Part shown: in pieces, positions 10,801-25,124 of the stretch | Position numbering within the stretch: the first letter of the stretch is position 1 | Layout of the letters: every line of letters begins with the position of its first letter | From: Taudactylus pleione | Taxonomy: Eukaryota; Chordata; Amphibia; Anura; Myobatrachidae | Direction: 5' to 3' | DNA: 64,000 nt | Assembly (NCBI GenBank): GCA_031769625.1 | Contig: JAUIMM010000739.1 | Span: forward strand, 2,173,501-2,237,500 | Notes under the pieces: generated by a model | Told to the model about the DNA's origin: nothing | Database searches by the model: none | What the model saw: only the letters and a program-made list of their open reading frames with translations | Position numbers and translations under genes: made by a program

Positions 10801-13800
10801 CACTCAGCACTTCCAGTCTTGCAATGTACAGTACACTGCATTATTATTACACGCCTGTGACTGTGTTACATACACTCAGCACTTCCAGTCTTGCAATGTA
10901 CAGTACACTGCATTATTATTACACGCCTGTGACTGTGTTACATACACTCAGCACTTCCAGTCTTGCAATGTACAGTACACTGCATTATTATTACACGCCT
11001 GTGACTGTGTTACATACACTCAGCACTTCCAGTCTTGCAATGTACAGTACACTGCATTATTATTACACGCCTGTGACTGTGTTACATACACTCAGCACTT
11101 CCAGTCTTGCAATGTACAGTACACTGCATTATTATTACACGCCTGTGACTGTGTTACATACACTCAGCACTTCCAGTCTTGCAATGTACAGTACACTGCA
11201 TTATTATTACACGCCTGTGACTGTGTTACATACACTCAGCACTTCCAGTCTTGCAATGTACAGTACACTGCATTATTATTACACGCCTGTGACTGTGTTA
11301 CATACACTCAGCACTTCCAGTCTTGCAATGTACAGTACACTGCATTATTATTACACGCCTGTGACTGTGTTACATACACTCAGCACTTCCAGTCTTGCAA
11401 TGTACAGTACACTGCATTATTATTACACGCCTGTGACTGTGTTACATACACTCAGCACTTCCAGTCTTGCAATGTACAGTACACTGCATTATTATTACAC
11501 GCCTGTGACTGTGTTACATACACTCAGCACTTCCAGTCTTGCAATGTACAGTACACTGCATTATTATTACACGCCTGTGACTGTGTTACATACACTCAGC
11601 ACTTCCAGTCTTGCAATGTACAGTACACTGCATTATTATTACACGCCTGTGACTGTGTTACATACACTCAGCACTTCCAGTCTTGCAATGTACAGTACAC
11701 TGCATTATTATTACACGCCTGTGACTGTGTTACATACACTCAGCACTTCCAGTCTTGCAATGTACAGTACACTGCATTATTATTACACGCCTGTGACTGT
11801 GTTATATACACTCAGCACTTCCAGTCTTGCAATGTACAGTACACTGCATTATTATTACACGCCTGTGACTGTGTTACATACACTCAGCACTTCCAGTCTT
11901 GCAATGTACAGTACACTGCATTATTATTACACGCCTGTGACTGTGTTACATACACTCAGCACTTCCAGTCTTGCAATGTACAGTACACTGCATTATTATT
12001 ACACGCCTGTGACTGTGTTATATACACTCAGCACTTCCAGTCTTGCAATGTACAGTACACTGCATTATTATTACACGCCTGTGACTGTGTTACATACACT
12101 CAGCACTTCCAGTCTTGCAATGTACAGTACACTGCATTATTATTACACGCCTGTGACTGTGTTACATACACTCAGCACTTCCAGTCTTGCAATGTACAGT
12201 ACACTGCATTATTATTACACGCCTGTGACTGTGTTACATACACTCAGCACTTCCAGTCTTGCAATGTACAGTACACTGCATTATTATTACACGCCTGTGA
12301 CTGTGTTACATACACTCAGCACTTCCAGTCTTGCAATGTACAGTACACTGCATTATTATTACACGCCTGTGACTGTGTTACATACACTCAGCACTTCCAG
12401 TCTTGCAATGTACAGTACACTGCATTATTATTACACGCCTGTGACTGTGTTATATACACTCAGCACTTCCAGTCTTGCAATGTACAGTACACTGCATTAT
12501 TATTACACGCCTGTGACTGTGTTACATACACTCAGCACTTCCAGTCTTGCAATGTACAGTACACTGCATTATTATTACACGCCTGTGACTGTGTTACATA
12601 CACTCAGCACTTCCAGTCTTGCAATGTACAGTACACTGTATTACACGCCTGTGACTGTGTTATATACACTCAGCACGTTCCAGTCTTGCAATGTACAGTA
12701 CACTGCATTATTATTACACGCTCTGTGACTGTGTTACATACACTCAGCACTTCCAGTCTTGCAATGTACAGTACACTGCATTATTATTACACGCCTGTGA
12801 CTGTGTTACATACACTCAGCACTTCCAGTCTTGCAATGTACAGTACACTGCATTATTATTACACGCCTGTGACTGTGTTACATACACTCAGCACTTCCAG
12901 TCTTGCAATGTACAGTACACTGCATTATTATTACACGCCTGTGACTGTGTTACATACACTCAGCACTTCCAGTCTTGCAATGTACAGTACACTGCATTAT
13001 TATTACACGCCTGTGACTGTGTTATATACACTCAGCACTTCCAGTCTTGCAATGTACAGTACACTGCATTATTATTACACGCCTGTGACTGTGTTACATA
13101 CACTCAGCACTTCCAGTCTTGCAATGTACAGTACACTGCATTATTATTACACGCCTGTGACTGTGTTACATACACTCAGCACTTCCAGTCTTGCAATGTA
13201 CAGTACACTGCATTATTATTACACGCCTGTGACTGTGTTATATACACTCAGCACTTCCAGTCTTGCAATGTACAGTACACTGCATTATTATTACACGCCT
13301 GTGACTGTGTTATATACACTCAGCACTTCCAGTCTTGCAATGTACAGTACACTGCATTATTATTACACGCCTGTGACTGTGTTATATACACTCAGCACTT
13401 CCAGTCTTGCAATGTACAGTACACTGCATTATTATTACACGCCTGTGACTGTGTTAAATACACTCAGCACTTCCAGTCTTGCAATGTACAGTACACTGCA
13501 TTATTATTACACGCCTGTGACTGTGTTATATACACTCAGCACTTCCAGTCTTGCAATGTACCAGTACACTGCATTATTATTACACGCCTGTGACTGTGTT
13601 ACATACACTCAGCACTTCCAGTCTTGCAATGTACAGTACACTGCATTATTATTACACGCCTGTGACTGTGTTACATACACTCAGCACTTCCAGTCTTGCA
13701 ATGTACAAGTACACCTGCATTATTATTACACGCCTGTGACTGTGTTACTATACACTCAGCACTTCCAGTCTTGCAATGTACAGTACACTGCATTATTATT

Positions 13801-16800
13801 ACACGCCTGTGACTGTGTTACATACACTCAGCACTTCCAGTCTTGCAATGTACAGTACACTGCATTATTATTACACGCCTGTGACTGTGTTACTATACAC
13901 TCAGCACTTCCAGTCTTGCAATGTACAGTACACTGCATTATTATTACACGCCTGTGACTGTGTTATATACACTCAGCACTTCCAGTCTTGCAATGTACAG
14001 TACACTGCATTATTATTACACGCCTGTGACTGTGTTATATACACTCAGCACTTCCAGTCTTGCAATGTACAGTACACTGCATTATTATTACACGCCTGTG
14101 ACTGTGTTATATACACTCAGCACTTCCAGTCTTGCAATGTACAGTACACTGCATTATAATTACACGCCTGTGACTGTGTTACATACACTCAGCACTTCCA
14201 GTCTTGCAATGTACAGTACACTGCATTATTATTACACGCCTGTGACTGTGTTACATACACTCAGCACTTCCAGTCTTGCAATGGTACAGTACACTGCATT
14301 ATTATTACACGCCTGTGACTGTGTTACATACACTCAGCACTTCCAGTCTTGCAATGTACAGTACACTGCATTATTATTACACGCCTGTGACTGTGTTACA
14401 TACACTCAGCACTTCCAGTCTTGCAATGTACAGTACACTGCATTATTATTACACGCCTGTGACTGTGTTACATACACTCAGCACTTCCAGTCTTGCAATG
14501 TACAGTACACTGCATTATTATTACACGCCTGTGACTGTGTTACATACACTCAGCACTTCCAGTCTTGCAATGTACAGTACACTGCATTATTATTACACGC
14601 CTGTGACTGTGTTACATACACTCAGCACTTCCAGTCTTGCAATGTACAGTACACTGCATTATTATTACACGCCTGTGACTGTGTTACATACACTCAGCAC
14701 TTCCAGTCTTGCAATGTACAGTACACTGCATTATTATTACACGCCTGTGACTGTGTTACATACACTCAGCACTTCCAGTCTTGCAATGTACAGTACACTG
14801 CATTATTATTACACGCCTGTGACTGTGTTACATACACTCAGCACTTCCAGTCTTGCAATGTACAGTACACTGCATTATTATTACACGCCTGTGACTGTGT
14901 TACATACACTCAGCACTTCCAGTCTTGCAATGTACAGTACACTGCAATTATTATTACACGCCTGTGACTGTGTTACATACACTCAGCACTTCCAGTCTTG
15001 CAATGTCCAGTACACTGCATTATTATTACACGCCTGTGACTGTGTTACATACACTCAGCACTTCAGAGTCTTGCAATGTACAGTACACTGCATTATTATT
15101 ACACGCCTGTGACTGTGTTATATACACTCAGCACTTCCAGTCTTGCAATGTACAGTACACTGCATTATTATTACACGCCTGTGACTGTGTTATATACACT
15201 CAGCACTTCCAGTCTTGCAATGTACAGTACACTGCATTATTATTACACGCCTGTGACTGTGTTACATACACTCAGCACTTCCAGTCTTGCAATGTACAGT
15301 ACACTGCATTATTATTACACGCCTGTGACTGTGTTATATACACTCAGCACTTCCAAGTCTTGCAATGTACAGTACACTGCATTATTATTACACGCCTGTG
15401 ACTGTGTTACATACACTCAGCACTTCCAGTCTTGCAATGTACAGTACACTGCATTGTTATTACACGCCTGTGACTGTGTTACATACACTCAGCACTTCCA
15501 GTCTTGCAATGTACAGTACACTGCATTATTATTACACGCCTGTGACTGTGTTACATACACTCAGCACTTCCAGTCTTGCAATGTACAGTACACTGCATTA
15601 TTATTACACGCCTGTGACTGTGTTACATACACTCAGCACTTCAGTCTTGCAATGTACAGTACACTGCATTATTATTACACGCCTGTGACTGTGTTACATA
15701 CACTCAGCACTTCCAGTCTTGCAATGTACAGTACACTGCATTATTATTACACGCCTGTGACTGTGTTACATACACTCAGCACTTCAGAGTCTTGCAATGT
15801 ACAGTACACTGCATTATTATTACACGCCTGTGACTGTGTTACATACACTCAGCACTTCCAGTCTTGCAATGTACAGTACACTGCATTATTATTACACGCC
15901 TGTGACTGTGTTATATACACTCAGCACTTCCAGTCTTGCAATGTACAGTACACTGCATTATTATTACACGCCTGTGACTGTGTTACATACACTCAGCACT
16001 TCCAGTCTTGCAATGTACAGTACACTGCATTATTATTACACGCCTGTGACTGTGTTATATACACTCAGCACTTCCAGTCTTGCAATGTACAGTACACTGC
16101 ATTATTATTACACGCCTGTGACTGTGTTACATACACTCAGCACTTCAGAGTCTTGCAATTTACAGTACACTGCATTATTATTACACGCCTGTGACTGTGT
16201 TATATACACTCAGCACTTCCAGTCTTGCAATGTACAGTACACTGCATTATTATTACACGCCTGTGACTGTGTTATATACACTCAGCGCTTCCAGTCTTGC
16301 AATGTACAGTACACTGCATTATTATTACACGCCTGTGACTGTGTTATATACACTCAGCACTTCCAGTCTTGCAATGTACAGTACACTGCATTATTATTAC
16401 ACGCCTGTGACTGTGTTACATACACTCAGCACTTCCAGTCTTGCAATGTACAGTACACTGCATTATTATTACACGCCTGTGACTGTGTTACATACACTCA
16501 GCACTTCCAGTCTTGCAATGTACAGTACACTGCATTATTATTACACGCCTGTGACTGTGTTACATACACTCAGCACTTCCAGTCTTGCAATGTACAGTAC
16601 ACTGCATTATTATTACACGCCTGTGACTGTGTTACATACACTCAGCACTTCCAGTCTTGCAATGTACAGTACACTGCATTATTATTACACGCCTGTGACT
16701 GTGTTACATACACTCAGCACTTCCAGTCTTGCAATGTACAGTACACTGCATTATTATTACACGCCTGTGACTGTGTTATATACACTCAGCACTTCCAGTC

Positions 16801-19800
16801 TTGCAATGTACAGTACACTGCATTATTATTACACGCCTGTGACTGTGTTACATACACTCAGCACTTCCAGTCTTGCAATGTACAGTACACTGCATTATTA
16901 TTACACGCCTGTGACTGTGTTATATACACTCAGCACTTCCAGTCTTGCAATGTACAGTACACTGCATTATTATTACACGCCTGTGACTGTGTTACATACA
17001 CTCAGCACTTCCAGTCTTGCAATGTACAGTACACTGCATTATTATTACACGCCTGTGACTGTGTTACATACACTCAGCACTTCAGAGTCTTGCAATGTAC
17101 AGTACACTGCATTATTATTACACGCCTGTGACTGTGTTACATACACTCAGCACTTCAGAGTCTTGCAATGTACAGTACACTGCATTATTATTACACGCCT
17201 GTGACTGTGTTACATACACTCAGTACTTCCAGTCTTGCAATGTACAGTACACTGCATTATTATTACACGCCTGTGACTGTGTTATATACACTCAGCACTT
17301 CCAGTCTTGCAATGTACAGTACACTGCATTATTATTACACGCCTGTGACTGTGTTACATACACTCAGCACTTCAGAGTCTTGCAATGTACAGTACACTGC
17401 ATTATTATTACACGCCTGTGACTGTGTTACATACACTCAGCACTTCAGAGTCTTGCAATGTACAGTACACTGCATTATTATTACACGCCTGTGACTGTGT
17501 TACATACACTCAGCACTTCAGTCTTGCAATGTACAGTACACTGCATTATTATTACACGCCTGTGACTGTGTTACATACACTCAGCACTTCCAGTCTTGCA
17601 ATGTACAGTACACTGCATTATTATTACACGCCTGTGACTGTGTTATATACACTCAGCACTTCCAGTCTTGCAATGTACAGTACACTGCATTATTATTACA
17701 CGCCTGTGACTGTGTTACATACACTCAGCACTTCCAGTCTTGCAATGTACAGTACACTGCATTATTATTACACGCCTGTGACTGTGTTATATACACTCAG
17801 CACTTCCAGTCTTGCAATGTACAGTACACTGCATTATTATTACACGCCTGTGACTGTGTTATATACACTCAGCACTTCCAGTCTTGCAATGTACAGTACA
17901 CTGCATTATTATTACACGCCTGTGACTGTGTTACATACACTCAGCACTTCCAGTCTTGCAATGTACAGTACACTGCATTATTATTACACGCCTGTGACTG
18001 TGTTATATACACTCAGCACTTCCAGTCTTGCAATGTACAGTACACTGCATTATTATTACACGCCTGTGACTGTGTTACATACACTCAGCACTTCCAGTCT
18101 TGCAATGTACAGTACACTGCATTATTATTACACGCCTGTGACTGTGTTACATACACTCAGCACTTCCAGTCTTGCAATGTACAGTACACTGCATTATTAT
18201 TACACGCCTGTGACTGGTGTTACATACACTCAGCACTTCAGAGTCTTGCAATGTACAGTACACTGCATTATTATTACACGCCTGTGACTGTGTTACATAC
18301 ACTCAGCACTTCCAGTCTTGCAATGTACAGTACACTGCATTATTATTACACGCCTGTGACTGTGTTACATACACTCAGCACTTCCAGTCTTGCAATGTAC
18401 AGTACACTGCATTATTATTACACGCCTGTGACTGTGTTACATACACTCAGCACTTCCAGTCTTGCAATGTACAGTACACTGCATTATTATTACACGCCTG
18501 TGACTGTGTTACATACACTCAGCACTTCAGAGTCTTGCAATGTACAGTACACTGCATTATTATTACACGCCTGTGATTGTGTTATATACACTCAGCACTT
18601 CCAGTCTTGCAATGTCCAGTACACTGCATTATTATTACACGCCTGTGACTGTGTTACATACCACTCAGCACTTCCAGTCTTGCAATGTACAGTACACTGC
18701 ATTATTATTACACGCCTGTGACTGTGTTACATACACTCAGCACTTCCAGTCTTGCAATGTACAGTACACTGCATTATTATTACACGCCTGTGACTGTGTT
18801 ACATACACTCAGCACTTCAGAGTCTTGCAATGTACAGTACACTGCATTATTATTACACGCCTGTGACTGTGTTATATACACTCAGCACTTCCAGTCTTGC
18901 AATGTACAGTACACTGCATTATTATTACACGCCTGTGACTGTGTTATATACACTCAGCACTTCCAGTCTTGCAATGTACAGTACACTGCATTATTATTAC
19001 ACGCCTGTGACTGTGTTACATACACTCAGCACTTCCAGTCTTGCAATGTACAGTACACTGCATTATTATTACACGCCTGTGACTGTGTTATATACACTCA
19101 GCACTTCCAGTCTTGCAATGTACAGTACACTGCATTATTATTACACGCCTGTGACTGTGTTACATACACTCAGCACTTCCAGTCTTGCAATGTACAGTAC
19201 ACTGCATTATTATTACACGCCTGTGACTGTGTTACATACACTCAGCACTTCCAGTCTTGCAATGTACAGTACACTGCATTATTATTACACGCCTGTGACT
19301 GTGTTACATACACTCAGCACTTCAGAGTCTTGCAATGTACAGTACACTGCATTATTATTACACGCCTGTGACTGTGTTACATACACTCAGCACTTCCAGT
19401 CTTGCAATGTACAGTACACTGCATTATTATTACACGCCTGTGACTGTGTTACATACACTCAGCACTTCCAGTCTTGCAATGTACAGTACACTGCATTATT
19501 ATTACACGCCTGTGACTGTGTTACATACACTCAGCACTTCCAGTCTTGCAATGTACAGTACACTGCATTATTATTACACGCCTGTGACTGTGTTACATAC
19601 ACTCAGCACTTCAGAGTCTTGCAATGTACAGTACACTGCATTATTATTACACGCCTGTGATTGTGTTATATACACTCAGCACTTCCAGTCTTGCAATGTC
19701 CAGTACACTGCATTATTATTACACGCCTGTGACTGTGTTACATACACTCAGCACTTCCAGTCTTGCAATGTACAGTACACTGCATTATTATTACACGCCT

Positions 19801-20546
19801 GTGACTGTGTTACATACACTCAGCACTTCCAGTCTTGCAATGTACAGTACACTGCATTATTATTACACGCCTGTGACTGTGTTACATACACTCAGCACTT
19901 CAGAGTCTTGCAATGTACAGTACACTGCATTATTATTACACGCCTGTGACTGTGTTATATACACTCAGCACTTCCAGTCTTGCAATGTACAGTACACTGC
20001 ATTATTATTACACGCCTGTGACTGTGTTACATACACTCAGCACTTCCAGTCTTGCAATGTACAGTACACTGCATTATTATTACACGCCTGTGACTGTGTT
20101 ACATACACTCAGCACTTCCAGTCTTGCAATGTACAGTACACTGCATTATTATTACACGCCTGTGACTGTGTTACATACACTCAGCACTTCCAGTCTTGCA
20201 ATGTACAGTACACTGCATTATTATTACACGCCTGTGACTGTGTTACATACACTCAGCACTTCCAGTCTTGCAATGTACAGTACACTGCATTATTATTACA
20301 CGCCTGTGACTGTGTTATATACACTCAGCACTTCCAGTCTTGCAATGTACAGTACACTGCATTATTATTACACGCCTGTGACTGTGTTATATACAATCAG
20401 CACTTCCAGTCTTGCAATGTACAGTACACTGCATTATTATTACACGCCTGTGACTGTGTTATATACACTCAGCACTTCCAGTCTTGCAATGTACAGTACA
20501 CTGCATTATTATTACACGCCTGTGACTGTGTTATATACACTCAGCA
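7862..20546. repeat. 72-bp minisatellite, about 176 copies
   Basis: The unit starts CAGTCTTGCAATGTACAGTA and carries CTGCATTATTATTACACGCC, TGTGACTGTGTTACATACAC and TCAGCACTTC. Copies from about 8.2 to 11.8 kb are essentially identical. The main variant elsewhere is ACATAC versus ATATAC. From about 12.64 kb onward single-base indels accumulate, notably CTTCAGAGTC replacing CTTCCAGTC. The unit holds an imperfect palindrome, TGCAATGTACAGTACACTGCA with one base dropped at each side of the centre. With 72 divisible by three and no stop in one frame, the first 4.8 kb reads open for about 1,618 codons of a 24-residue repeat, with no start context, splice sites or non-repeat domain. I call it non-coding. 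Confidence 0.98.
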
Positions 20547-21139
20547 ATTCCTAAGAATTCACAAGTTATGCGCAACTGGCAAACAGAGACTGCAGGCCTC
20601 TAGCCAGGCTGCCGTATGTGATGGCGGCCGAGTCCTGGTTATTTAGCCATGTGGGTATTGAGTGTAAGTTTAGCCATGTCAGAATGTGAGGTACACTGCA
20701 GGAACGAGGTTTGAGGTTTAGGAGATCCCATTGATGTACACTTAGCGCTGTAACTAGTCGTCTAGGTCAGGCTGCGGCTCGTGTGGTGTCTAATGGATTG
20801 TCTTTATCAAGGTACACGTGTATTTTCTGGTCAGATGTTAGCGGAGATGCGGGCGAGTCTCATGTGGGATTGAAAACCAAAACTGTCGTCTTCCTGGGTG
20901 ATGGCAGAATTGCTGCTATTGCAGTCTGTGCTGACTGTGATTACTTTTGCAGCCTTTCCCTTTGCCATTAGCCTCTCGTGCCAGGACAACCTTGGTAATG
21001 ACCTTGATCTCTGCACATCTTTATAGGTAACGTTGCAGTTGTTAGCCTGGTGCATCTATTATATTACTATATGTTTGTCCTAGCTGATGTACCCTGTTTC
21101 ATCCGGTAGAACTTAAATATTTACTGTTTCCATTTCCTT
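20547..21139. other. unassigned intronic sequence
   Basis: Nothing supportable beyond short chance open frames. The 72-bp array stops abruptly inside a unit, at CACTCAGCA followed by ATTCCTAAGAATTC. Confidence 0.5.
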
Positions 21140-21606
21140 CTCACCACTCCAATAACACATTAATCCTTCACCACTATAGTAATTTATCACTGCTGTAGTA
21201 AGACATTACCCTCCCTCACCTGTGTACTAACACATTCCACTCCCTCGCCCGTCTTGTAACACATTTGGGATCCCTTTCCTCATCTGTTTAGAAGTACAAT
21301 CCCTCCAGCACACCTGTTGTAACACATTACCCTCACACACCCCTGTAGTAACTTATTCCCCTCCCTCACCTCTGGAGTAACACATTCCCCTCCCTCACCT
21401 TTTTCCTCGCTCACCTTTGTAGTAACACATTTCCCTCCCTCGCCCGTCTCGTAACACATTTGGGATTCCCCTTCCTCATCTGTATAGAAATACAATCCCT
21501 CCATCACACCTGTAGTAACACATTACCCTCACTCACCCCTGTAGTAACTTAATCCCCTCCCTCACCTCTGGAGTAACACATCCCCCTCCCTCATCTCTGT
21601 AGTTGA
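21140..21606. repeat. degenerate tandem repeat, about 30-bp units nested in a 195-bp unit
   Basis: Units of the type CCCTCACCTCTGTAGTAACA followed by CATTCC recur with many changes. A longer block beginning CGCCCGTCT at 21246 recurs at 21441, giving a 195-bp super-period. It is an old, diverged array compared with the others in the window. Confidence 0.8.
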
Positions 21607-22010
21607 TGTTGGGTTTGCAAAACCACTGGAAAAATTACAAAAAACCCCAAAACCGACCTTTAATAAATAAAATCCTATAAGTATTGATCATTATCTGATG
21701 TGAAGTTTTCTTTATGATACTGGGAAGGATCAGCTTATATGAATAATCTTTGCAGTATTTAAACTTATGTGACACAGAAAAAAAAATCTTAATTTGTTCA
21801 GCAGAAAACGCAGCCCCACAAATATTAATGTTATTTTATTATTACATAACTTTTTGAGATGTTGTACTCATCAAGTTTTCAGTATTTGACCAAAATCTGA
21901 TGGTTGTCTCCCTGTTTTCTCTGTAATTCGTGGTCTCCAGAAATAATTTATAAGGGGGAAGAGATCCCTCAAAACAAGCTGATGCCAGAAGGAAGTCCTA
22001 ATATACTGTG

Positions 22011-22043
22011 TATATATATATATATATAATATATATATATATA
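22011..22043. repeat. (TA)n microsatellite
   Basis: About 16 TA units with one interruption. Confidence 0.95.
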
Positions 22044-22507
22044 GTGTCAGCTCTGTTCCTTGTTTGTATATATAAAATAGTCTGATCTGCATAAGATCAG
22101 TAGTTAGAACAGGGAAAGCGGCAGGAAAGTCATTATAGCAGACATAAGATATTGTACACAGCGATACAGATATATAAGTCAGTACATGATGTGTATGACG
22201 AGACGGGTAATCACTGTCACATAGCGGCTTTTGTGTGTGAGTAATAAATAGATCTGATGAATCCCTCTCTCCGAGCACCGAGCCAGAGGACCATGCAGCA
22301 TGATGGCTGTGTTCACATGCTCATTACCACATGCCTGTGTCACGTATGTGTCTGTGAGTACCGCATGTGTCGTCGTTCATTATGAGTCAATTGTGCATTG
22401 GGAGATTGAGCAAAGCTTTAATGTTGCTTTTCATGCCTTTTGCCCTGTGAGTTTGTATTTGGTTTGCATCTATTAGAGTAGTATCTACTGGGGAGAGAAG
22501 CTGGACA

Positions 22508-22630
22508 CCTCCTGGCATCGGGGGCAAATAGAACATACTGCCTCCTGGCATCGGGGGCAAATAGAACATACTGCCTCCTGGCATCGGGGGCAAATAGAAC
22601 ACACTGCCTCCTGGCATCGGGGGCAAATAG
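22508..22630. repeat. 33-bp minisatellite, about 3.7 copies
   Basis: The unit is CCTCCTGGCATCGGGGGCAA plus ATAGAACATACTG. It is nearly perfect and ends in a short TA run. Confidence 0.95.
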
Positions 22631-22842
22631 ATATATATATAGAAAGTGGGAGCATATTTTCTGTAAGCCATGTATTCCAAATAAATGCTGTCAAATAAAA
22701 AACCGATACTAGTGGAAAATTAATTATCTGCTCAACTGAAATGTAAGAAGAATAAAGACCTGTGGTCACTAATGTCAGGTTATAACGGGAGGGAAGGTTA
22801 TTGGCGGAGAGGGCTTTTTTATATCCAAATTTCAAGCCATAA

Positions 22843-23220
22843 AGCCGGCCACACACGGTGCGATTTCCTAACGGTAAGATGTGTTGTACGCTTTCCCTTG
22901 AGATTCTCTATACGATTTGGTGAATGGTGTGCGATTATACCGATGTGAAATGGAGGGGGGGGGGGTGGCCAGGGATTATGCAAGACCTCGTACATCGTAT
23001 CGTTCATCAAGCAAAACAACATTGGATGTGTGGCACATCGTACACGATAGGTCGAAATCTTACAGTTTTTCCATAAGATCTACAATGCAGATTTGCGACG
23101 CCGGGGACGCGCTTCGTCATAGTAATCGTACAAATACCGCACACGATGTACACGATTGGTCATTACGATTGATGTACATCGGCCATATCGTGCAAAAAAT
23201 CGCACCGTGTATGAGCCGCT
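22843..23220. mobile_element. PIF/Harbinger-like MITE with TAA target duplication
   Basis: The left end is AGCCGGCCACACACGGTGCG and the reverse complement of the right end is AGCGGCTCATACACGGTGCG, a 24-bp TIR with few mismatches. TAA flanks both sides (22840-22842 and 23221-23223), as expected for PIF/Harbinger. It is 378 bp with no coding capacity. A poly-G run lies inside, near 22956. Confidence 0.75.
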
Positions 23221-23723
23221 TAACAACTGGTCTCATTGGTAACTGCCCCCTATTGTCGCTGGTTTTCCTCTCATCCCCCCCTTCCTCTCCTGTACATGGT
23301 TCATGGGTGCCCCAATCAGCCAGGTGCAGTGTATTGCACTCAGTGACTAAGCAGGGTGCTGCCTGTAAGTTATAATACGCTGAGGTTGGCACTGATCACG
23401 ATTGCGGCTCTCAGGGCAATGTATTATATGGCACTGCCGTCTGCACATACCTGGGCCATTCCCTGTGACCGAATACCAAATCCTCCCAGGTAACATAACA
23501 TTATACTTCTACTACATTAGATCGGGCTGGGCTCTGATTCTTCCTGTGCAGGGTCAGCAGACCTAATGGTTTAATAACATATTAATCTAAATATTTAGGC
23601 ATTTGTTCTATGTGCACAAAAAAACAATTGTTTTGGTGACGGAGTGGGACATCCAGTATCATGAAAAGGGAGGCGCATTTTCATTGTCTAATGTAGCACG
23701 TACAGTAGCATGAACGTACAGTA

Positions 23724-24010
23724 AAGGTGGGTACACACCAGATGATATTTTGAACAATATCGTTATCGTTCAGTCATTCACTATATCGTCCAGTTTTTAC
23801 GCAAAAAACATGAATGATAACGGCCAACGATGCAGGCTCCCCGACGTCGTTGGTCTTTGTCGTTCATCACCCGAACATGTACAGGGATGAGGGAGAGAGC
23901 CCGGCACTGTAATTGTTCAGTGTGTGCGCTCAATGTCATTAACGACACTGAGCACACACCTGCCGGGGACACACTAGACGATATCGCTCATGCCGCGAGG
24001 TCCGTGGTAT
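23724..24010. mobile_element. MITE-like fragments with internal hairpin
   Basis: An element end, AAGGTGGGTACACACCAGAT, lies at the left. A similar end in the same direction (GGGGACACACTAGACGATAT) appears at about 23965, suggesting two head-to-tail or nested fragments. Between them, about 23918-23962, CAGTGTGTGCGCTCAATGTC pairs with GACACTGAGCACACACCTG around a short centre. No target duplication is clear. Confidence 0.45.
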
Positions 24011-25120
24011 AAATGTGGGTATCGTTTGCATACTGGGGCTTATATGTACAACACTGTATAACACCAGAGGAGGTATAAACAGAAGACTGTAGTGGTCCAG
24101 GGACAGGAAACCACAGGTGATCGCAGTTCTGGGCGATGCGTTGTAGCTCCTGTGTACGGGCGCCCATCTGCAGAGCTCTACCTGCGGAGGTGTGACGGGG
24201 CTGAGACCTCAAGGTGTATCGCTGTAATTGCACCAAATTCTCTACCCAGATGGCATTGTAGAGTTGTTATTTTCCCTCCGAATAGTAGTGGGGTAAATTA
24301 GTGACCGATTAGCAGGATGTGATCGATTACGCAGCGCAGAGATCTCTTAGTAAGGTGGGACTGGCTTTTGTAGCTAGGGCAAGGACATTTTCAGTCCTTG
24401 TATAGACTGCTGCAAAATTCTGTATAGTTTAGACTTGATCATTTGCAATTCAATTGCAGGAAGCAGGTCAGGAAAAGGTAAAATAATTCTGTGACTTGTA
24501 GTTCTACAGATACACTACCTCCAGAGCTTGGTATACTGTGCTCAGGCTATTAGGAGTTTAGCATTAGATGCAGGGATATAGCTCGCCACAGTATAGAGCG
24601 AAGGATAAGGATTACCGTCCATATGGGCGCTTGTCTGCTCTTTTCCCGGGAATGTGCAGCTAGCTGTACGCACACCCTCCATGCGTGGTCTCACTATCAG
24701 CCGTGTTACTGTATAGCAGCGTCTCCTTACCATGACCATAGCATGACCATGCTTGTATCTTAGCCACGCTGATAGAAGTTACACCTCACTAATCTCCAGC
24801 CCTGGTGTGTATCCTGCACATTATTAGGGCTCAGAGAGTATGTATTACAGCAGTGCAGGGGTCATTGCATTTATCAGTACATAAGTGCCTGAGCGCATTC
24901 ATTTGTAGCTGTTATACGGACTTGTACTTACGTGGCTACATTATACAGTATGCTGGTCACTCAGTCCTTCATGTGGTAATTGGGATACATCGGAAGTAAA
25001 CCGAGAAAAAAGGCACAATAGTGAAGATAAGAAAGTGTGTGTGGTGGGGGGGGGATGGGGGTCCTCAGATTAAGCATGGAGGAGAGAGAGATAAAGTTTC
25101 CTATGCTTCATGATAAGTGA
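24011..25120. other. unassigned intronic sequence
   Basis: No exon, RNA gene or repeat family could be supported. A G-rich run occurs near 25040. Confidence 0.45.
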
Positions 25121-25124
25121 ATAC

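Noticed and set aside
7872..12728. Open frame of about 1,618 codons made of a 24-residue repeat
   Set aside because: It comes wholly from a stop-free 72-bp satellite unit. There is no non-repeat domain, no splice context, and the frame breaks wherever a unit has an indel.
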